64,000 nt of DNA from Larus michahellis (GCF_964199755.1 NC_133917.1:4097967-4161966), one strand, 5' to 3'; counted from the stretch's first letter, positions 22,730 through 34,985 are shown. A program made the numbers and translations. The notes: generated by a model not told the origin, from the sequence alone.

Positions 22730-23095
22730 GTTGAGAACGCACAGTATTGTATTATTTTATTGTGCTTATAAAGTAGTGTAGAACTAAATTGCACTGAATG
22801 TATAGTTATCTATTTGTCTTGACTTATCTGTTAATGCAACATGCTCGAAACAAAAAAAAAAAAGAAAAAAAAAACAAAAAAATATCGTCATTTGTTTTAT
22901 GTAAAAGCATAGTTCTGCGTGTTCAAACTCTGAATGTAGCAATTACCGCCAGAAAAAAAAAAAAAGAAAAAGGAAAAAAAAAAAAAAACCACCAACATTT
23001 CTGGACACCGTGGATTTGTATTGTATACGTGAGACATTACGTAAATAATAATAATTATAATAATAATAATAATAAAAGATTTTAAAAGGACTGCG

Positions 23096-25480
23096 TTGCC
23101 TACAGTGCTGTGTCTCTCTTTAAAAGCACCCACCCGCACACATCTCTCTGACTAATATTTCATCCTTCAAATCGTCTTTGGCACGCTTCAAAAACCAAAG
23201 CTCATCTTTATTTGGGAGGAAATCAGAAGATCTTGGCTCAAGCACCAGGAGCGGAGGTGGCTCGGGCGAAGAGGTTGGGGGGGGCGGCGGGGGGGGAGGA
23301 TTTTGCCCCTCCCGCCCTCCCCGGCCGCAACCCGAGCGGGGGCATTTCACCGCTGCAATGGCAAAAAGCTCATTAAAAAATAAATAAATAAAAATGGCAA
23401 TCTCGCTGCTAATTGTCTGCCTGAAGCTGTAGGTCCGCCAAAATAATAATAATAAAATCAAATCCTGCAATGACTCCAGCGCTGTCCGGTCTTTCTTTGC
23501 TATGGGAAAGGCTTCTTCGGGGGGGCGGGGGGAGTTGGGGGGGGGGGGAATAAAGGGTATGAGCGGTGTGCTGTTGGATTTTTGGTTCTCCCAGCTGGGA
23601 AGCGCCACTGGGAAGAGCTGGGAAGTGGAAAACCCTGGTCCTGCCTGGCTCTGAGGTGCAGGAAAACCCTTTCCTTGCTGGCAATGGGGCAGGAGACGCC
23701 TTTTCCCCCCCCCCCACCCCGCCTCCAGTCCCGGGTTCAAGGCGGTGCTGGCGAGAGCTGGAGGGACATTGAGGTGCGCGTTAAAACCTGCGGGAACCCC
23801 CTCGGTAGCGTTCCGCTCACCGGGCGGGCTCGGCACCCCTTGGCAACACATTTCCTTATAGGAAAACTGCGCGAAACACGCTAAAAAATAATTGAAAAAA
23901 ATGAAGTTGGCAAGAAAGCAGTTTGTTTATTTCTCATTTCCGCCCCCCCCCCACCAGGCGCGAAGTCACTATTGCTCTGCCCCCAAATTTATACCTTCTT
24001 CATACCCCACGGACAACATCCCTAACCTGACACATCCTTTTATTTTACTACTATTGCTACTATTAGTATTACTACTATTATTGCTATTAGTATTACGACT
24101 ATTATTACTATTATTGTTACTATTGCTATTACGGCTTTTATTATTTTATTGTATTTTATTATCCTTTATTATCCTTTATGATCCTTTATGATCCTTTATG
24201 ATATTTACAGCAAAACCTAGCGGTGGTGCCTTCAGGTCTCCCTCCTCCTCCTCGTCTAGGAGGTGAACTTCCTAAATATTTCCCTTCCCACCAGCCTCAT
24301 TTCGTTGAACGAGGTCTATTGATCTGGAAAACCGGGTCTATCTCTCTCTTTTTTTTTTTTTTTTTTTCCCTCCCCCTGCTGATAAATGGACTCCATCATC
24401 CAGAGCCCAGGGATGCAGAAGTAGACGGGATGTTTACCCAGATATCGCAGATAAGGCAGCACAAGGCTCCTCACACGCAGCCTGATGCTCTCAGCTATGT
24501 CTGGAGGCTCCTCTGTGGGTTTCAGACATTCTTAACCCAAAACCCACCGAGCTTAAAGGATTTAAATGCCTCTGGGCTTGAAATTGCTGGACTCTGCCCA
24601 GGAGGGCTGGGGAAAAAAAAAAAAATTAAAAAAAAAAAAAAAAAGGGAGAAACAGCGAAGTTTTGCGGCGCGCAGGAAAACGGGACTCGGGTGGATGCAC
24701 CCACACCCACTTCTTTTCCCCCTTTTCCTCCCCAAATTTGCAGGGCGGGTGGCACCCCCCTGCAGTGCCAGGGCGAAATGGGGCTGGGGAGGGGTGCGTA
24801 GGGGGGGGGTGCGTTTGAGGGGAGAAATACACCGAAAATGGCATCAGCGGGGTCGGATCCTGCGCGGGGATGGGGCTGAGCGGCTCCCCTGGGTGCCCGC
24901 TCCCGAATGGCACAAAAATACCAATACAGGCATTTCCCCCCCCGCCTCCACCCCGCGCCGCGGAGCCTGTAACGTCCTCGTTCCCCGGCGTTAATCTCCC
25001 AAGAAATACATAAAAAACACCGATATGGTTTATTCTAGACTCTTCCATGTCGAGGGCAGGCGCGGAAGGTAAGCAGTTTTATCAGTCATAAAAAGAAAAA
25101 AAAAAAAAAGAAAAAAAAGAAAAAGAGTGGTTTATTCTAACAGACCTTTTTTTTTTTTTTTTTTTTTCCCTTTTTTTTCTGGGGGCTTATTTATCCAGCC
25201 TTTACAACAAGGGATTTTTCCCCCCACTCCTCGTTTGCTATCACAGGATGGATGTGTGCTCCTTCATTCCAGCGATGAAAAAATCCGCAGAAATCAGTGA
25301 AAATAAAATATTTCCTCTTATGCTACTTCCAAAAAAAAAAAAAAAGAATTAAAAAAAAAAAAAACAAAACCAAACCAAAACGCGATGAAGGCTTTGCATA
25401 GAAAATATCTTCCCAACGAGGCGGGAAGGAGAGAGGGAGAACTTCTCCAAGTGTTTAAAAATAATAATAATAATAAAAAA
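23096..25480. other. HOXC8-HOXC6 spacer, 5' part
   Basis: No gene seen, in particular no group-7 homeobox. Contains G- and C-runs, a TAY-type trinucleotide low-complexity stretch (24040-24150), a decamer tandem repeat (ATCCTTTATG, about 24160-24200), and A/T runs at 24330-25480. The 243-aa minus-strand frame at 23120-23851 is Pro/Gly-rich and not supported as a gene. Confidence 0.6.
24160..24202 (+). repeat. Decamer tandem repeat ATCCTTTATG
   Basis: About four copies of ATCCTTTAT(T/G), period 10. Each copy contains a CTTTAT core. Confidence 0.75.
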
Positions 25481-25499
25481 AAAAAAAGAAAGGAGCTGC

Positions 25500-26112
25500 A
25501 TCCGCACTCTATCCATCATCTTTAAATCCACAAATCTAAGTAGTTTTATCCGAACGAATAGTACAGAATGACATTTATCTATCAAAAGGGTCTGGAGTTA
25601 AATTATTGAAACTACAGCCGCAGCAGTTAGTTTTGGGGTAAATGTTTATGTTCTGTAGTCAACACAAGAGAGTCGCATCTTCAGATGACATCCAGTTATT
25701 TCTGTAATCACTCCATCATTTCCAGAGAAAAAGAGAAGAGACCATTTTATGGGGGAAAGTAATTTGAAAGAAGATTCGCTCTCCACAAAGTGGCTTATTC
25801 AGAAATGATCATAGCTTCGGTATTACTGAAATTAGACTCATCTACCCGCCTGAAGTAAGAAATATCGTCCTATTCCAGGCTTTTTATTAGCCAATCAAAT
25901 TTCCTTCGGATCTCCATTTGTGATTTGTGAAAAATATAATTCCTCGAAAAGCTGAGTTTGAGCATATTGCTTATTTTCCCTTAATTTATTATTCTAATCA
26001 CAGCCGCCGCCGCGCGATAATGCAGCCATTAGGCGAAAAAATTCGTTTAGATTTTATACTCCGAAATGGGCACGGATTATATTTGAGAGACAACGAATTT
26101 CTCGGGCATTAA
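25500..26112. promoter_or_regulatory. Large candidate conserved non-coding element
   Basis: About 600 bp almost free of homopolymers, in sharp contrast to its flanks. It contains TTTTTATTAGCCAATCAAAT, CTAATCACAGCCGCC, CGATAATGCAGCCATTAGGC and TTTATACTCC. A 61-codon frame (25927-26112) shows no protein-like composition. The texture is that of a deeply conserved Hox-cluster enhancer; not tested. Confidence 0.45.
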
Positions 26113-28365
26113 ATTTTTTTTTTGCGCGGATGGAGGCGAGAAAGGGGGGGGGGGGGAGGGAGATGCGCGGGGGCGGAGGTGGAGGAAACTTTGTGAGCTA
26201 GGTTTGGCGGGGGGGGGGGGGGAGGGAAAGGGGGCAATTCTGCCCCAATTTTGTTTTATTTTTTTTAGCTCGTCCTATTTTCGCCTCCTAGACTGAGCCC
26301 CCCCTTAAATTCACAGCTCTTTTATCCTCTCCCCCGCCCGAAAATACGCTCGGTGATATTGGGAAAGGGGAGGTTTTATGGCGGGGGGTGGGGGGGGGGA
26401 TGAGCTGATGGAAGGAGCGAAACGATGGTCCGAAATCCCCCCTTAGGAAATGTGCGCCCAGGTTACTTTCTGCCTGGCCAGGATCAAAATTTCCTCTTCA
26501 CATTATGGAATTTATTATCTTGTCTGCTGGCTGGAAAATGGGATCTCCATTGTGCTCGGGAAGCTGTTGTGGTCGTAGTTTCCCCCCTCGTAACTTTTAA
26601 CTACCTGTTATAAAATTTATTGGTGGTTTGTAAAGTGAATAAAGTAATTTCCCTTCCATCCGGTTGTATTACAACCTTTGTGTTGTTTGGGGCAGACAGA
26701 CACGCATCCAGCCAGGGGGAGAAAAAATAAATAAATTCAAGAGGCAGGGAGTGAGACACCCCCCCTCCCCTTCACCCCCCCCTCTTTTTTTGATTATTTG
26801 CCTCTATTAAAATCTAATTAAGGCGCGGAAATACCTGGAAAAAAGAAAAAAAAAAAAAAAACAAAAAACTAACGCTGGAAATGTGCGGGTACAGAGGGAA
26901 ATGGGTGGGAAAAATTGCGGCAAAAAAATTTTATCTTCCTAATTCTTCTCGTGGCAGGAGCGCGGTGCCTGCGCGGCCCTGGGAGGTGAAATTTGGGCTG
27001 GGGGAGGGGGGGGGGGGCCGGGGAAGTAAATAAATAAAATTATATAGGAGAAAGGGGAGCAGAAAGGCGGCTCCTGGCAGGGTTTGATGTGGAGGAGCCC
27101 ATCTGAGCGGGCTGGGCTTTGCGGTTGTGGATTTACACCAGTTGTGGTTCGCCTGGTGCCTCCAAAGCAAGGCCTCGACACGGCGGAAAAATGTCGCTCC
27201 CCTTCCAAATCAATATTTCCCAGCCGTCTACACGACCCCCCACCCCACTCTCCCCCCACCCCCCCCGCGCCCGCCCCCCGGCTGTGTAAAAAAAAAAAAA
27301 AAAAAATCAAAGGGCTTAAAAAAAAAAAATAATTTTTTTTTAAATAATATCATAATTCCGCCTTTTATCAAGTGTCGCGTCCCCGACACCGCGCCGTGGT
27401 AAAACAAAAGGCTGGAGGAAAAACAGCACGGGAAAAATATCAATAATTAAAAAAAAAAAAAAAAAAAAAGGATTTAAAAACACGTATGTAGGTGTCCCGA
27501 CAGCAAATCGCCGACCTGGGTGGGTTTCGGGAATTTGGCAAAAGGGATGCAAGAGTTGCGGGGTCAATACCGCGCCTTTGGGCTCAAGTTTTTTTTGGGT
27601 GGAATTTGGGCAGTTCCAGGTGCCCCCCGCGGGCTGGGCTGGGCAGACGGGGCTCCGCAGGGTGCGCAAGGATGGAGTGGGGCGGGGAGGGTTTGGGGGT
27701 TTTTTTTGGGGTTTTTTTTTGGGGGGGGGGGGGAGGGAAAGGTGGGGAGGGACATTTTTTTTGCCCTGGGAAGGTTTAATTTGCAGCGGACACACCCTTT
27801 GCAGAGATGGGCTGACGGGGAAATCCGGGGTGGGCAGAAATTGTCATTTTCCCTCTTTTTTCCCCTGGAGCATATTGTCCTTGAATATTAATGAAATGCT
27901 TTTAAAATTAACACACACACACACACGCGCACCATCGTTCAATATATTTATTTTTCAAATCCAGCGTGCTCCGTTTTTTTCCTCCGTTGCCTCCTTTCCT
28001 CGATGTTTTCCTATTCCCCACTCCCCCCCCCCACCTCCCCCGCGCCTCTCCGCGAATTAATTAGCAACGCGGAGACTAATAACGCCCAGCGCTAAAGGCC
28101 AGATCTCCTTAGTTAATAAAAAAAATGCTGAGATTGAACCCGAGCAGCTAATAATCAGCAAATTAAACCGAATCTATCTTTAAAAAAAAAAAAAATATGA
28201 AAAAAAAAACCAACCCCAACCCCACGTTGTCTTGTATTAACGCGGTGGCTTAAAAGATTAAAACGGGGGGATAGCGAAGGGGGGGGGGGATGTGGGTGGG
28301 GGGGTGGGAATATCCGAATATTAAAGCAGAATTGTATAAACATGGCGACAGACGAGAGCATTTGC
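26113..28365. other. HOXC8-HOXC6 spacer segment
   Basis: Mostly G-, C- and A-runs. Complex islands occur at 26430-26700 and 28050-28160 (GCGAATTAATTAGCAACGCG, GTTAATAAAAAAAATGCTGAG, GCAGCTAATAATCAGCAAAT). No coding sequence supported. Confidence 0.5.
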
Positions 28366-28560
28366 ACTCGTCACAAAAAAATGCAACGCATTCCTGGTTG
28401 TTTGCAGAAAATTTACAGCTGAGCAATAAAAGTTTACGACTGAATCACAAGTTGGATTGGCCACAGGAAGTCATGTGGACTCCATCCATGAACGTGAACT
28501 TTTTATTGTGGTTTCTCTTATGACTCTTTCGCAGTAGTCTTTCCTTTAACAGTCCAAGCA
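28366..28560. promoter_or_regulatory. Candidate conserved non-coding block
   Basis: A complex 190-bp block containing GATTGGCCACAGGAAGTCAT, CATGAACGTGAAC and CTTTTTATTGTGG (CDX-like TTTATTG). It lies about 0.55 kb upstream of the candidate upstream exon end and may be part of that promoter. Confidence 0.4.
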
Positions 28561-29095
28561 GTGCCAGGGGTAGGATGGTATTTCCCCCCCCCCCTCCCCT
28601 TTCCCCCCCCCCCACCCCCCCACCCCAACTTAATTATTAGCGTGATGATAATTTTTTTTTTTTTTTAAGCCGGAAAAAAAAAAAATCGCGATTTTTTTTT
28701 TTTTTTTTTTTTTTTTACCCCCCCCCCCTCCCCTCGTCTCCTTGGGGTTGGAATTCTTGGTTGCTTTGGGCATTTTGGCATTAATGAGTTTACTGCTGCG
28801 TCTGGTTGCCGCCTCCTATTCCCCACCCCTAGGGGCAAAACGCAATGCATTTCCTTTGCAGGATGCGATGATGAGGGGGCACAAGCAGTTGTAAATACCT
28901 TTTTTTTTTTTTTTTTTAAAAGCCTAAAAAAAAAAAAACAAACCCAAAACCAACCCTAGAGAGAGACAGATTCCTCTCCAGCTTCCCCCATCCTTTGCCC
29001 AGCCGAAGAACTGTTTTGCTTTTGTTTCCATCTCTTTTTTTTCTTTTTTTTTTTTCTCCTTTTTGCTCCTTTTTTTTTTTTTTTTTTTTTTTTTT

Positions 29096-29205
29096 AATGT
29101 TTCTGTGGAGCTGAGCTGCAGCGTCAGTGGATCAGAAAGAGGGAGAGACAGAGAAAAAAGAGAGAGAGAGTGAGAGAGAGGGAGAGGGGGAGACAGGAGC
29201 CTCTG
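29096..29205 (+). other. Candidate shared upstream non-coding exon (HOXC6/HOXC5/HOXC4)
   Basis: A segment (GGAGCTGAGCTGCAGCG onward, through a GA-rich stretch) ends CCTCTG before a perfect donor GTAAGT at 29206. It lies 12.4 kb upstream of the HOXC6 start codon. In human the shared upstream promoter of HOXC6, HOXC5 and HOXC4 transcripts lies about 11-12 kb upstream of HOXC6, so position and donor agree. No coding frame. The exon start is not visible. Confidence 0.5.
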
Positions 29206-31284
29206 GTAAGTGTTCCCTTATTGGTTAAAATGTGTAACTAATGATCCATAGCCCGGGTGTTAAGGATAATGATGCATCGTTGTGCGAGCGAGGGGTGTAG
29301 CTTGGATATGAGGGAAAGCTGCTGCGGGGCGGCAGAAATGCAGTTAATTCCGGGGCGGGGGGGGTGGGGGGGGGAGAGGTTTGGTTGGGGGGTGGGAGAG
29401 AAAAAAAAAAAAAAAAAAAAAAGAAGGGGGGAAAAAAAAAAGAAAAAGGGATTTGCGCCTTGCTGATGTCATATTCGGGGTGCGGGGAAGCTGTTGGAGG
29501 GGCGCCGGGGGATGGGGAAAGAGAGGGGGGTGTGTGGGGGGGGCGGCGTGTGTTTGTGTTGTTGGGGGGGGGGCCGCGTTGGGAGGAGAGGGGGAAAAAA
29601 AAAAAGAAGAAGAAAAAAAAAAGAAAAATCTATATGGATGGGGGGAAAAAAAATGAATCCTCCTAACTTTTCCTTCCCCGGAAAAAAAAAAATAAAAAAA
29701 AATAAATAAATAAGGGGGGGGAAGCGCATGCGCGGAGGGGCCGGGCCGGCGCAGCCCGGGTGGGGCGTCCAAGGCTGCTGGTAGTGCCATATTTAATGAG
29801 CTGCGCTCTTAATTGTGTGCGCGAGGCCCGGCCTTGCACGCCCATTCACCCCCCCCCCCTTTCACACCCCACCCCCCCTCAGCCCCGGGGCCGCCGTCCG
29901 CGGCCTGCGCTTCTTCCGCGGGGCTGCGCGTTTGGTTCCCGGGGCAATAATTAATATTAAGCGCGGGCTGATTAACAATCAACTCTTTGCATCCCAAGAG
30001 CTTCCTCCTCTAATTCGCTTTTTGCAAGCGGGCGGGTGTAAAGTTCTCCGGATTTAGGGGCTTTCATTGAGTTTTATGGAATTTTATTGAATTTTATGGA
30101 ATTTCCTTCCCCTCTTCCAAACGGAGCGTTTGAAAACAAGCTCCGTGTCGTAAAAATAATCACGATAATAACTTTCAGGAGGGCTCTGGTTTTCCTGCGA
30201 AGTGGTTAACAGGCTGTTGGCTTTTATGTTTTATTTGCATGCAGGTCCCACCCCTTTCCCTTATTTTTTTTTTTTTTGGGGGGGGGGTTATTATTTCTAT
30301 TTTATTTTTTTTTCCCCTTTTTTCCTCCAACAACTTTAATTCAGGTTTAACGGGTGAGATTTAAAGCGTGACCCTTCCCCTGCTAACCTCCCCATCTACC
30401 TACCCATCCACCTCCCTCCCCACCTACCCATCCATCATCTAATCTTATCTATCTCCCTGTATATACCGTGTAAAGAGAGAGATATATATTTTTTATTATT
30501 TATTTATAAAAAAAATGTAGTGACTTCATTTCCTCTCGAGGTTGTATTTCTTTTCCTTTCTTGATAAATCCTCCGTGTTTAAAATAATAATAATAATAAT
30601 GAGTGTGTGTGTGAGCAGAGATTTGCTGCTGGATTGCTGGATGCCCCCCCGTACACCTATAGGGCTGGATGTGTGTGTGTATATATATATAAAATAATAA
30701 TAAGAACAATATATATAATAATATAGGGGCAGACATTACATAAACGTTGTGGGGGAGGGGTGGCAGAGGCGAGGGCAATTTTCTGGCTTATTATAAGCGA
30801 TTTTGGGGCTTTCCCCAGCGTGGGGGCAGAGGGGCCGTCTGCGGGAGGGGGGATTTTGGTGAGGAAAAGGGGGAGTTGGAGACCGCGGGGCGGGGGGGGG
30901 AAAACACACACGACTCCTCACTTTCTGCCTTGCTGCTGCTTTTCTGTTGGTGGTTGTTGTTGGTTTTTGGTGGTTTTTAAGGAAAAATGGCCTCCTCTGT
31001 TTTAATTTCCAGCGCGCGCTGGCAGAGGTTAATTGGCGAAAGCGGCGTGTGAAAGTTGTGGGGTGGTTTCTGGTGATAAATTTAATTAGGGGGAAAAAAA
31101 ATGGAGATGGGGGGAGGGAAAAAAAAAACCACCACCAAACCACAAAAAAGACAAGTTTCCCAAGTTGGTTTCCCTTTTCTTTTGCGAAATCTGGTAAATC
31201 CTTGCGCCTGCCTTTGGGGCTGGAAATTATCGGCGGAACAAACCCGTTCCCCTGAAAAAAAAAAAAAAAAGGGAATTTTTAATT

Positions 31285-31319
<35 letters not shown>

Positions 31320-31900
31320 AGCGTTTTGCCTTTGAGACAACACGCGGTCGTCGTCGTCCTTCCCCCAACCCCCGCCTTCTCCCGTGTAATTTTGTTTTCC
31401 GAGCGTGAAATAAAATAGAGCGTTCGCGGATGGGATGGGGGGGGGGGTGTGCGGTGTGAAAAAAAAAAAAAAAAGAGGGAAAAAGGCAGTTTTGCCTTGG
31501 TTTTGTTCGCTGGGAAAATCCCGTTGTGTGGAGGCGCTGCCTGTACCGCGGCCAGTCGTAAAGACATTTTATGAGCAAACAATGAGTGTTTATTGGAACC
31601 ACATGATTACAGAAATGGGATCTTTTATTGTTTTCAGCCCGAAATCCGTCTGCTCTCCCTCCCCGAGCCCCCCGCTCCCCGCTCCCATTCCCACCGGGAT
31701 GCTCCCGCCGCCGGCCCGCGTTAAACCTCCCCCCAAACAGGCCTGGAAACCGCCCCCCCCCCCCCCAAAAAAACCCAAATATATTGATTTTCTCCTTTCC
31801 CTTGACGGATTGTCATCTTTCAGCCCCTCGCAATGCCGAGAAACATTTTTAGGATGCAGAATAACGGGATGATTTATATTCTCCGAGATTTTCTTTTTTT
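29206..31900. other. HOXC8-HOXC6 spacer segment
   Basis: Contains G-runs and A-runs (29350-29720), a CpG-rich stretch (29730-29950), CTA/CA simple sequence (30390-30500) and an ATTTGCAT octamer at 30233-30240. 29940-30060 is a complex block, listed separately. No gene supported; the many Lys/Gly-rich frames are simple-sequence reads. Confidence 0.5.
29935..30060. promoter_or_regulatory. Homeodomain/PBX-like palindrome block
   Basis: GGGGCAATAATTAATATTAAG is followed by TGATT-AAC-AATCA (29969-29981), a perfect inverted repeat of PBX-type TGAT half-sites, then CTCTAATTCGC. Complex, homopolymer-free. Probable regulatory element. Confidence 0.4.
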
Positions 31901-31919
31901 TTTTTTTTTTTATCCCGGT

Positions 31920-32590
31920 CTAAAGCAGAGGAAATAAATTGCTGCTTGTATCTGTAACATCAGGGATTATAGGAAAATCGCCACGTGTTATTGACATGGT
32001 CTTTCAGGAAATAATAGATTTTCTTCGACAGATGTAGTCGGTGGAGGGGAAAAAAAAAAGAAAAAAAAAAAATAAATCAGGCTCCGGCAGAAAATTTTCA
32101 AATAGAAATTCCGCTGTCCCAAATGCTTCCTAATTTATTTATAGGGGCGGTTTATTCCAAGGTGTTGAGTAGGAGCCGATTCGCGGCTGAAGGACGTAAA
32201 TACAATCGGTGGAACAAGAGGAATTTACATTTTATTTGATCGCGTACACATTTCGCACGAATATACCCGGCCATAAACCCATTTGATACGATCTTCCCCG
32301 CGCGTGGGCGTTTAATCTCAGCTTCTATAAAAGCCTGTTCCGATCAAATATATCTACGAATACAGAGCACGAACGTGTGGGTGGTTTATTATGCCAAATC
32401 CGCCGTGTTGTAAAAGCCCGGAAAAACCTGTAACTACAAAGAAATGATCAGAAAGAAGCGATTTCCCAACTTGTCATGTGAAGGAATTTCGGTTTGGGGA
32501 ACGAATTAACCAAACCCACCAGAAATAATATATATATTTTTAATATATATACGTGTATATATATAGGCAACCGCCACCGGCGTTAGGTGC
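31920..32590. promoter_or_regulatory. Large candidate conserved non-coding element
   Basis: About 650 bp of complex sequence with one A-rich break near 32050-32075. It contains CCACGTGTTATTGACATGG, TTTATTTATAGG, ATTTTATTTGATCGCG, CGGCCATAAACCC, TATAAAAG (32326-32333) and GGGTGGTTTATTATGCC. It is the longest non-repetitive non-coding stretch between C8 and C6. TATAAAAG suggests it could include a promoter of a non-coding transcript. Confidence 0.45.
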
Positions 32591-34325
32591 GAGTGGTGAA
32601 CGTGATGATGCTCAGATCGATTTGCGACGGGGGGCCGTATTTTTGTGGTTATTTCCCCAATAAATGTGATTTCTGTTTAAAATTTATTTTTTTTTTTGTG
32701 GGGGCTGTATTTCTACCCGGAGCTTTGTGCAGCAAAGGGGTTTGGTTTGGGGCTTTATTTATCTCTTTCTTTCTTTCTATCTTTCTTTATTTCTTTTTTT
32801 TTTTTTTTCCTTTTTCCCGAGAGATAAATTTGCGGAGCTCGGCGTGTGGAGGAGGAAAAAAAAAAAAAAAAAAAAAGGCGAGGGGAGATAAAAAAATTAG
32901 TCATAGAGGGGGAAATACACTTTGGGAAAGGATGATGCGGAACATTGAAGGATTAAGAATTTTAGGTTTTGGAGGAGATATTTGGAGATCTTGTTACTAT
33001 TGTTGGCGGGGGTTTCATCCCTGCAGCTCGCCCTCTTCGGCAAAAAAAATGGAGAAAAAGGGGTGAAAAAAAAATAAATTCAATTTTCAATGGTAGTGTT
33101 TAAGGTCAGGGCTTTAAAAAAAAAAAAACAACGTTAAAATTAAAATTAAGGCCTTTCTCCTTTGGATTCGGGGTGGCAGCTGAAGTGTGGGCTCGGGATT
33201 TGGGAGAAAAAGCGAAGAAATCGGAGCAGAGCACCCCCCAAAAACTGAAGATTTTTTTTAGGGAGGGGGAGGGGGCGGCCTGACCTCCAACCTCCGAGGG
33301 GGAGGAAGATGCTGGGGAGGAGGAAGGCGAGAAGCGGCCCTGTCTCCCCTCCGCCCCCCCCCCCCCCCCTTCCTCCCCAGACACAAACACAATAAAAGGC
33401 AGAAATCCCCGAAATTGCGGGTGTCTGGACGCAGTCTGCAGGGGACAGGCTGCTCGGGTCGCCTTTGTCGCATGGGGACACACCTTGCTGTAAAAGTCTT
33501 TGTCCCCAGACTAAAGACCCCGCGTTTCAATGGGGGGCGGGGAGGGGGAAAATAAAAGCTGGGGGGGGGGGGGGGGGGAAGAGAGACTGGGAGCAAGGCA
33601 GAAAAAAAAAAGGGGGAAAAACCACTAAAAACCAACAAAGAAAAAAAAAAACAACTGCACACACCCCCACACCCCCCCACCCTAAAATCACCCGCCAGAC
33701 AAGGTCCAAGGGAGGCGGGCGGACGCGGGGGTTTGTCCCACAGGTGGGGCCCCCCCGTTCGCTCTTCTCCCCCCCCCCCCCCCCCCCCCGGCCTTTGAGT
33801 GTTTAAATTTCTGCCCGTTTTTGTTTACTTGTTTTGTATACTGCCACCAAGTGACAGAAACTTGCAATTTTTTGCAATTTGGTGCCCTTTTCCCCCCCCC
33901 CACCTCCCCCCCGCCACCTCCCCCCCCCCCCCCCCGGATCTGTCTGTGTGTGTAATTGCGGGGGGGGTGGGGGGGGTGGGAGACGGGGGCTGGGAAGGGG
34001 AGAGACACCACCACCCCCCCACACCCCCCCACCGTCCCCGGCTGGCAGAGGGTGTAAAGCCCCGCAAAAGCTTCTCCTGCCATAAAATAAATAAATAAAT
34101 AAAAACAAATAAATAAATAAATCACTTTGCAAAGAAGTTTTAGTACCTTTAACATCGAGGCGTGTGCCCCCCCCCCAGCCCCCTCCCCGTCCGCAAACTT
34201 CTCCAAGTTTCCCAAAGCCATTTGGAACTCTTCACTTGCGCTTTCTGCTAATTCGAGGCGGTTTTGGGGTTGTTTTTTTTTTATTATTATTATTATGATG
34301 ATGATTTTATTATTTTTTTTTATCC
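32591..34325. other. HOXC8-HOXC6 spacer segment, homopolymer-rich
   Basis: Dominated by G- and C-runs (33340-33370, 33560-33580, 33765-33790, 33890-34040) and A/T simple sequence. I see no gene or clear regulatory block. Confidence 0.55.
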
Positions 34326-34329
34326 CTTT

Positions 34330-34985
34330 CGTTCCGTGTTACCGGGGTTTAAATCATCCCAATGTACGTGAACTCATAAAAATAGATAAGGCATGTCAGC
34401 TCGGGAACGGTATTTTCCCCCTGAAAATATGAGTGTATTTAAGCAAATCCTGAAATATTAAATTGTTGCTCGATTAAAGACGATGTAAATGTATAAATTC
34501 ACCAAAGTGCTCAAGAGGTTGTCTCCAAATATATAGTTTAATTCTGCCTAAGTGATCGCCTCTAAAAAAAACATCATTAAGGCAACTATTATTGTTTCCT
34601 GAATTATTTTATTTTTTTTTTTTTCCGAGCCACCTATGATTAAATTTCTGCCTTCATATCAGAAGAATAAAGGAGAAAACTGCCTATAGTTAATGACAAC
34701 AATTTTTCACTCCTGAGTTATCCTTGCAGAACGTAATAACAGCCCACTCCTTTTTATTTTATTTTTAATCGGTACGCCCGGCAGAAATGATCGCACCTCC
34801 ACATACATGAACGTGTGGAGAGAGGCGCAGAGAACGCGCCTGTCCGCAGCAAAACATCACCTTTTCTAATTTTACGCCATAAAGTCTTGCCCGTGACGTC
34901 ATGAGCGCCACTGTCATTTTTCCCACCTCTTCTAATTTTAGGGGCTGGGGGGGATATTTCCACTCCGTCGTGAACAGACAGGCGA
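34330..34985. promoter_or_regulatory. Large candidate conserved non-coding element with CRE
   Basis: About 650 bp of complex AT-rich sequence with a single T-run break (about 34610-34625). It includes a full cAMP response element TGACGTCA (34894-34901), TTTACGCCATAAAG, TATGATTAAATTTC and AGTTAATGACAAC. Probable enhancer; the motifs are read directly. Confidence 0.45.

Larger units (their letters stand above)
21511..23095 (+). other. HOXC8: HOXC8 3'UTR
   Basis: Long 3'UTR with a possible proximal AATAAA at 21726-21731 and a distal AATAAA at 23071-23076. The distal half (22270-22830) is complex and AT-rich and carries the miR-196 sites listed separately. A-runs at 22850-22990 precede the distal signal. 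Confidence 0.7.

Noticed and set aside
23120-23851. 243-codon open frame on the - strand
   Set aside because: Pro/Gly-rich read through C/G runs downstream of HOXC8, with no recognisable domain.
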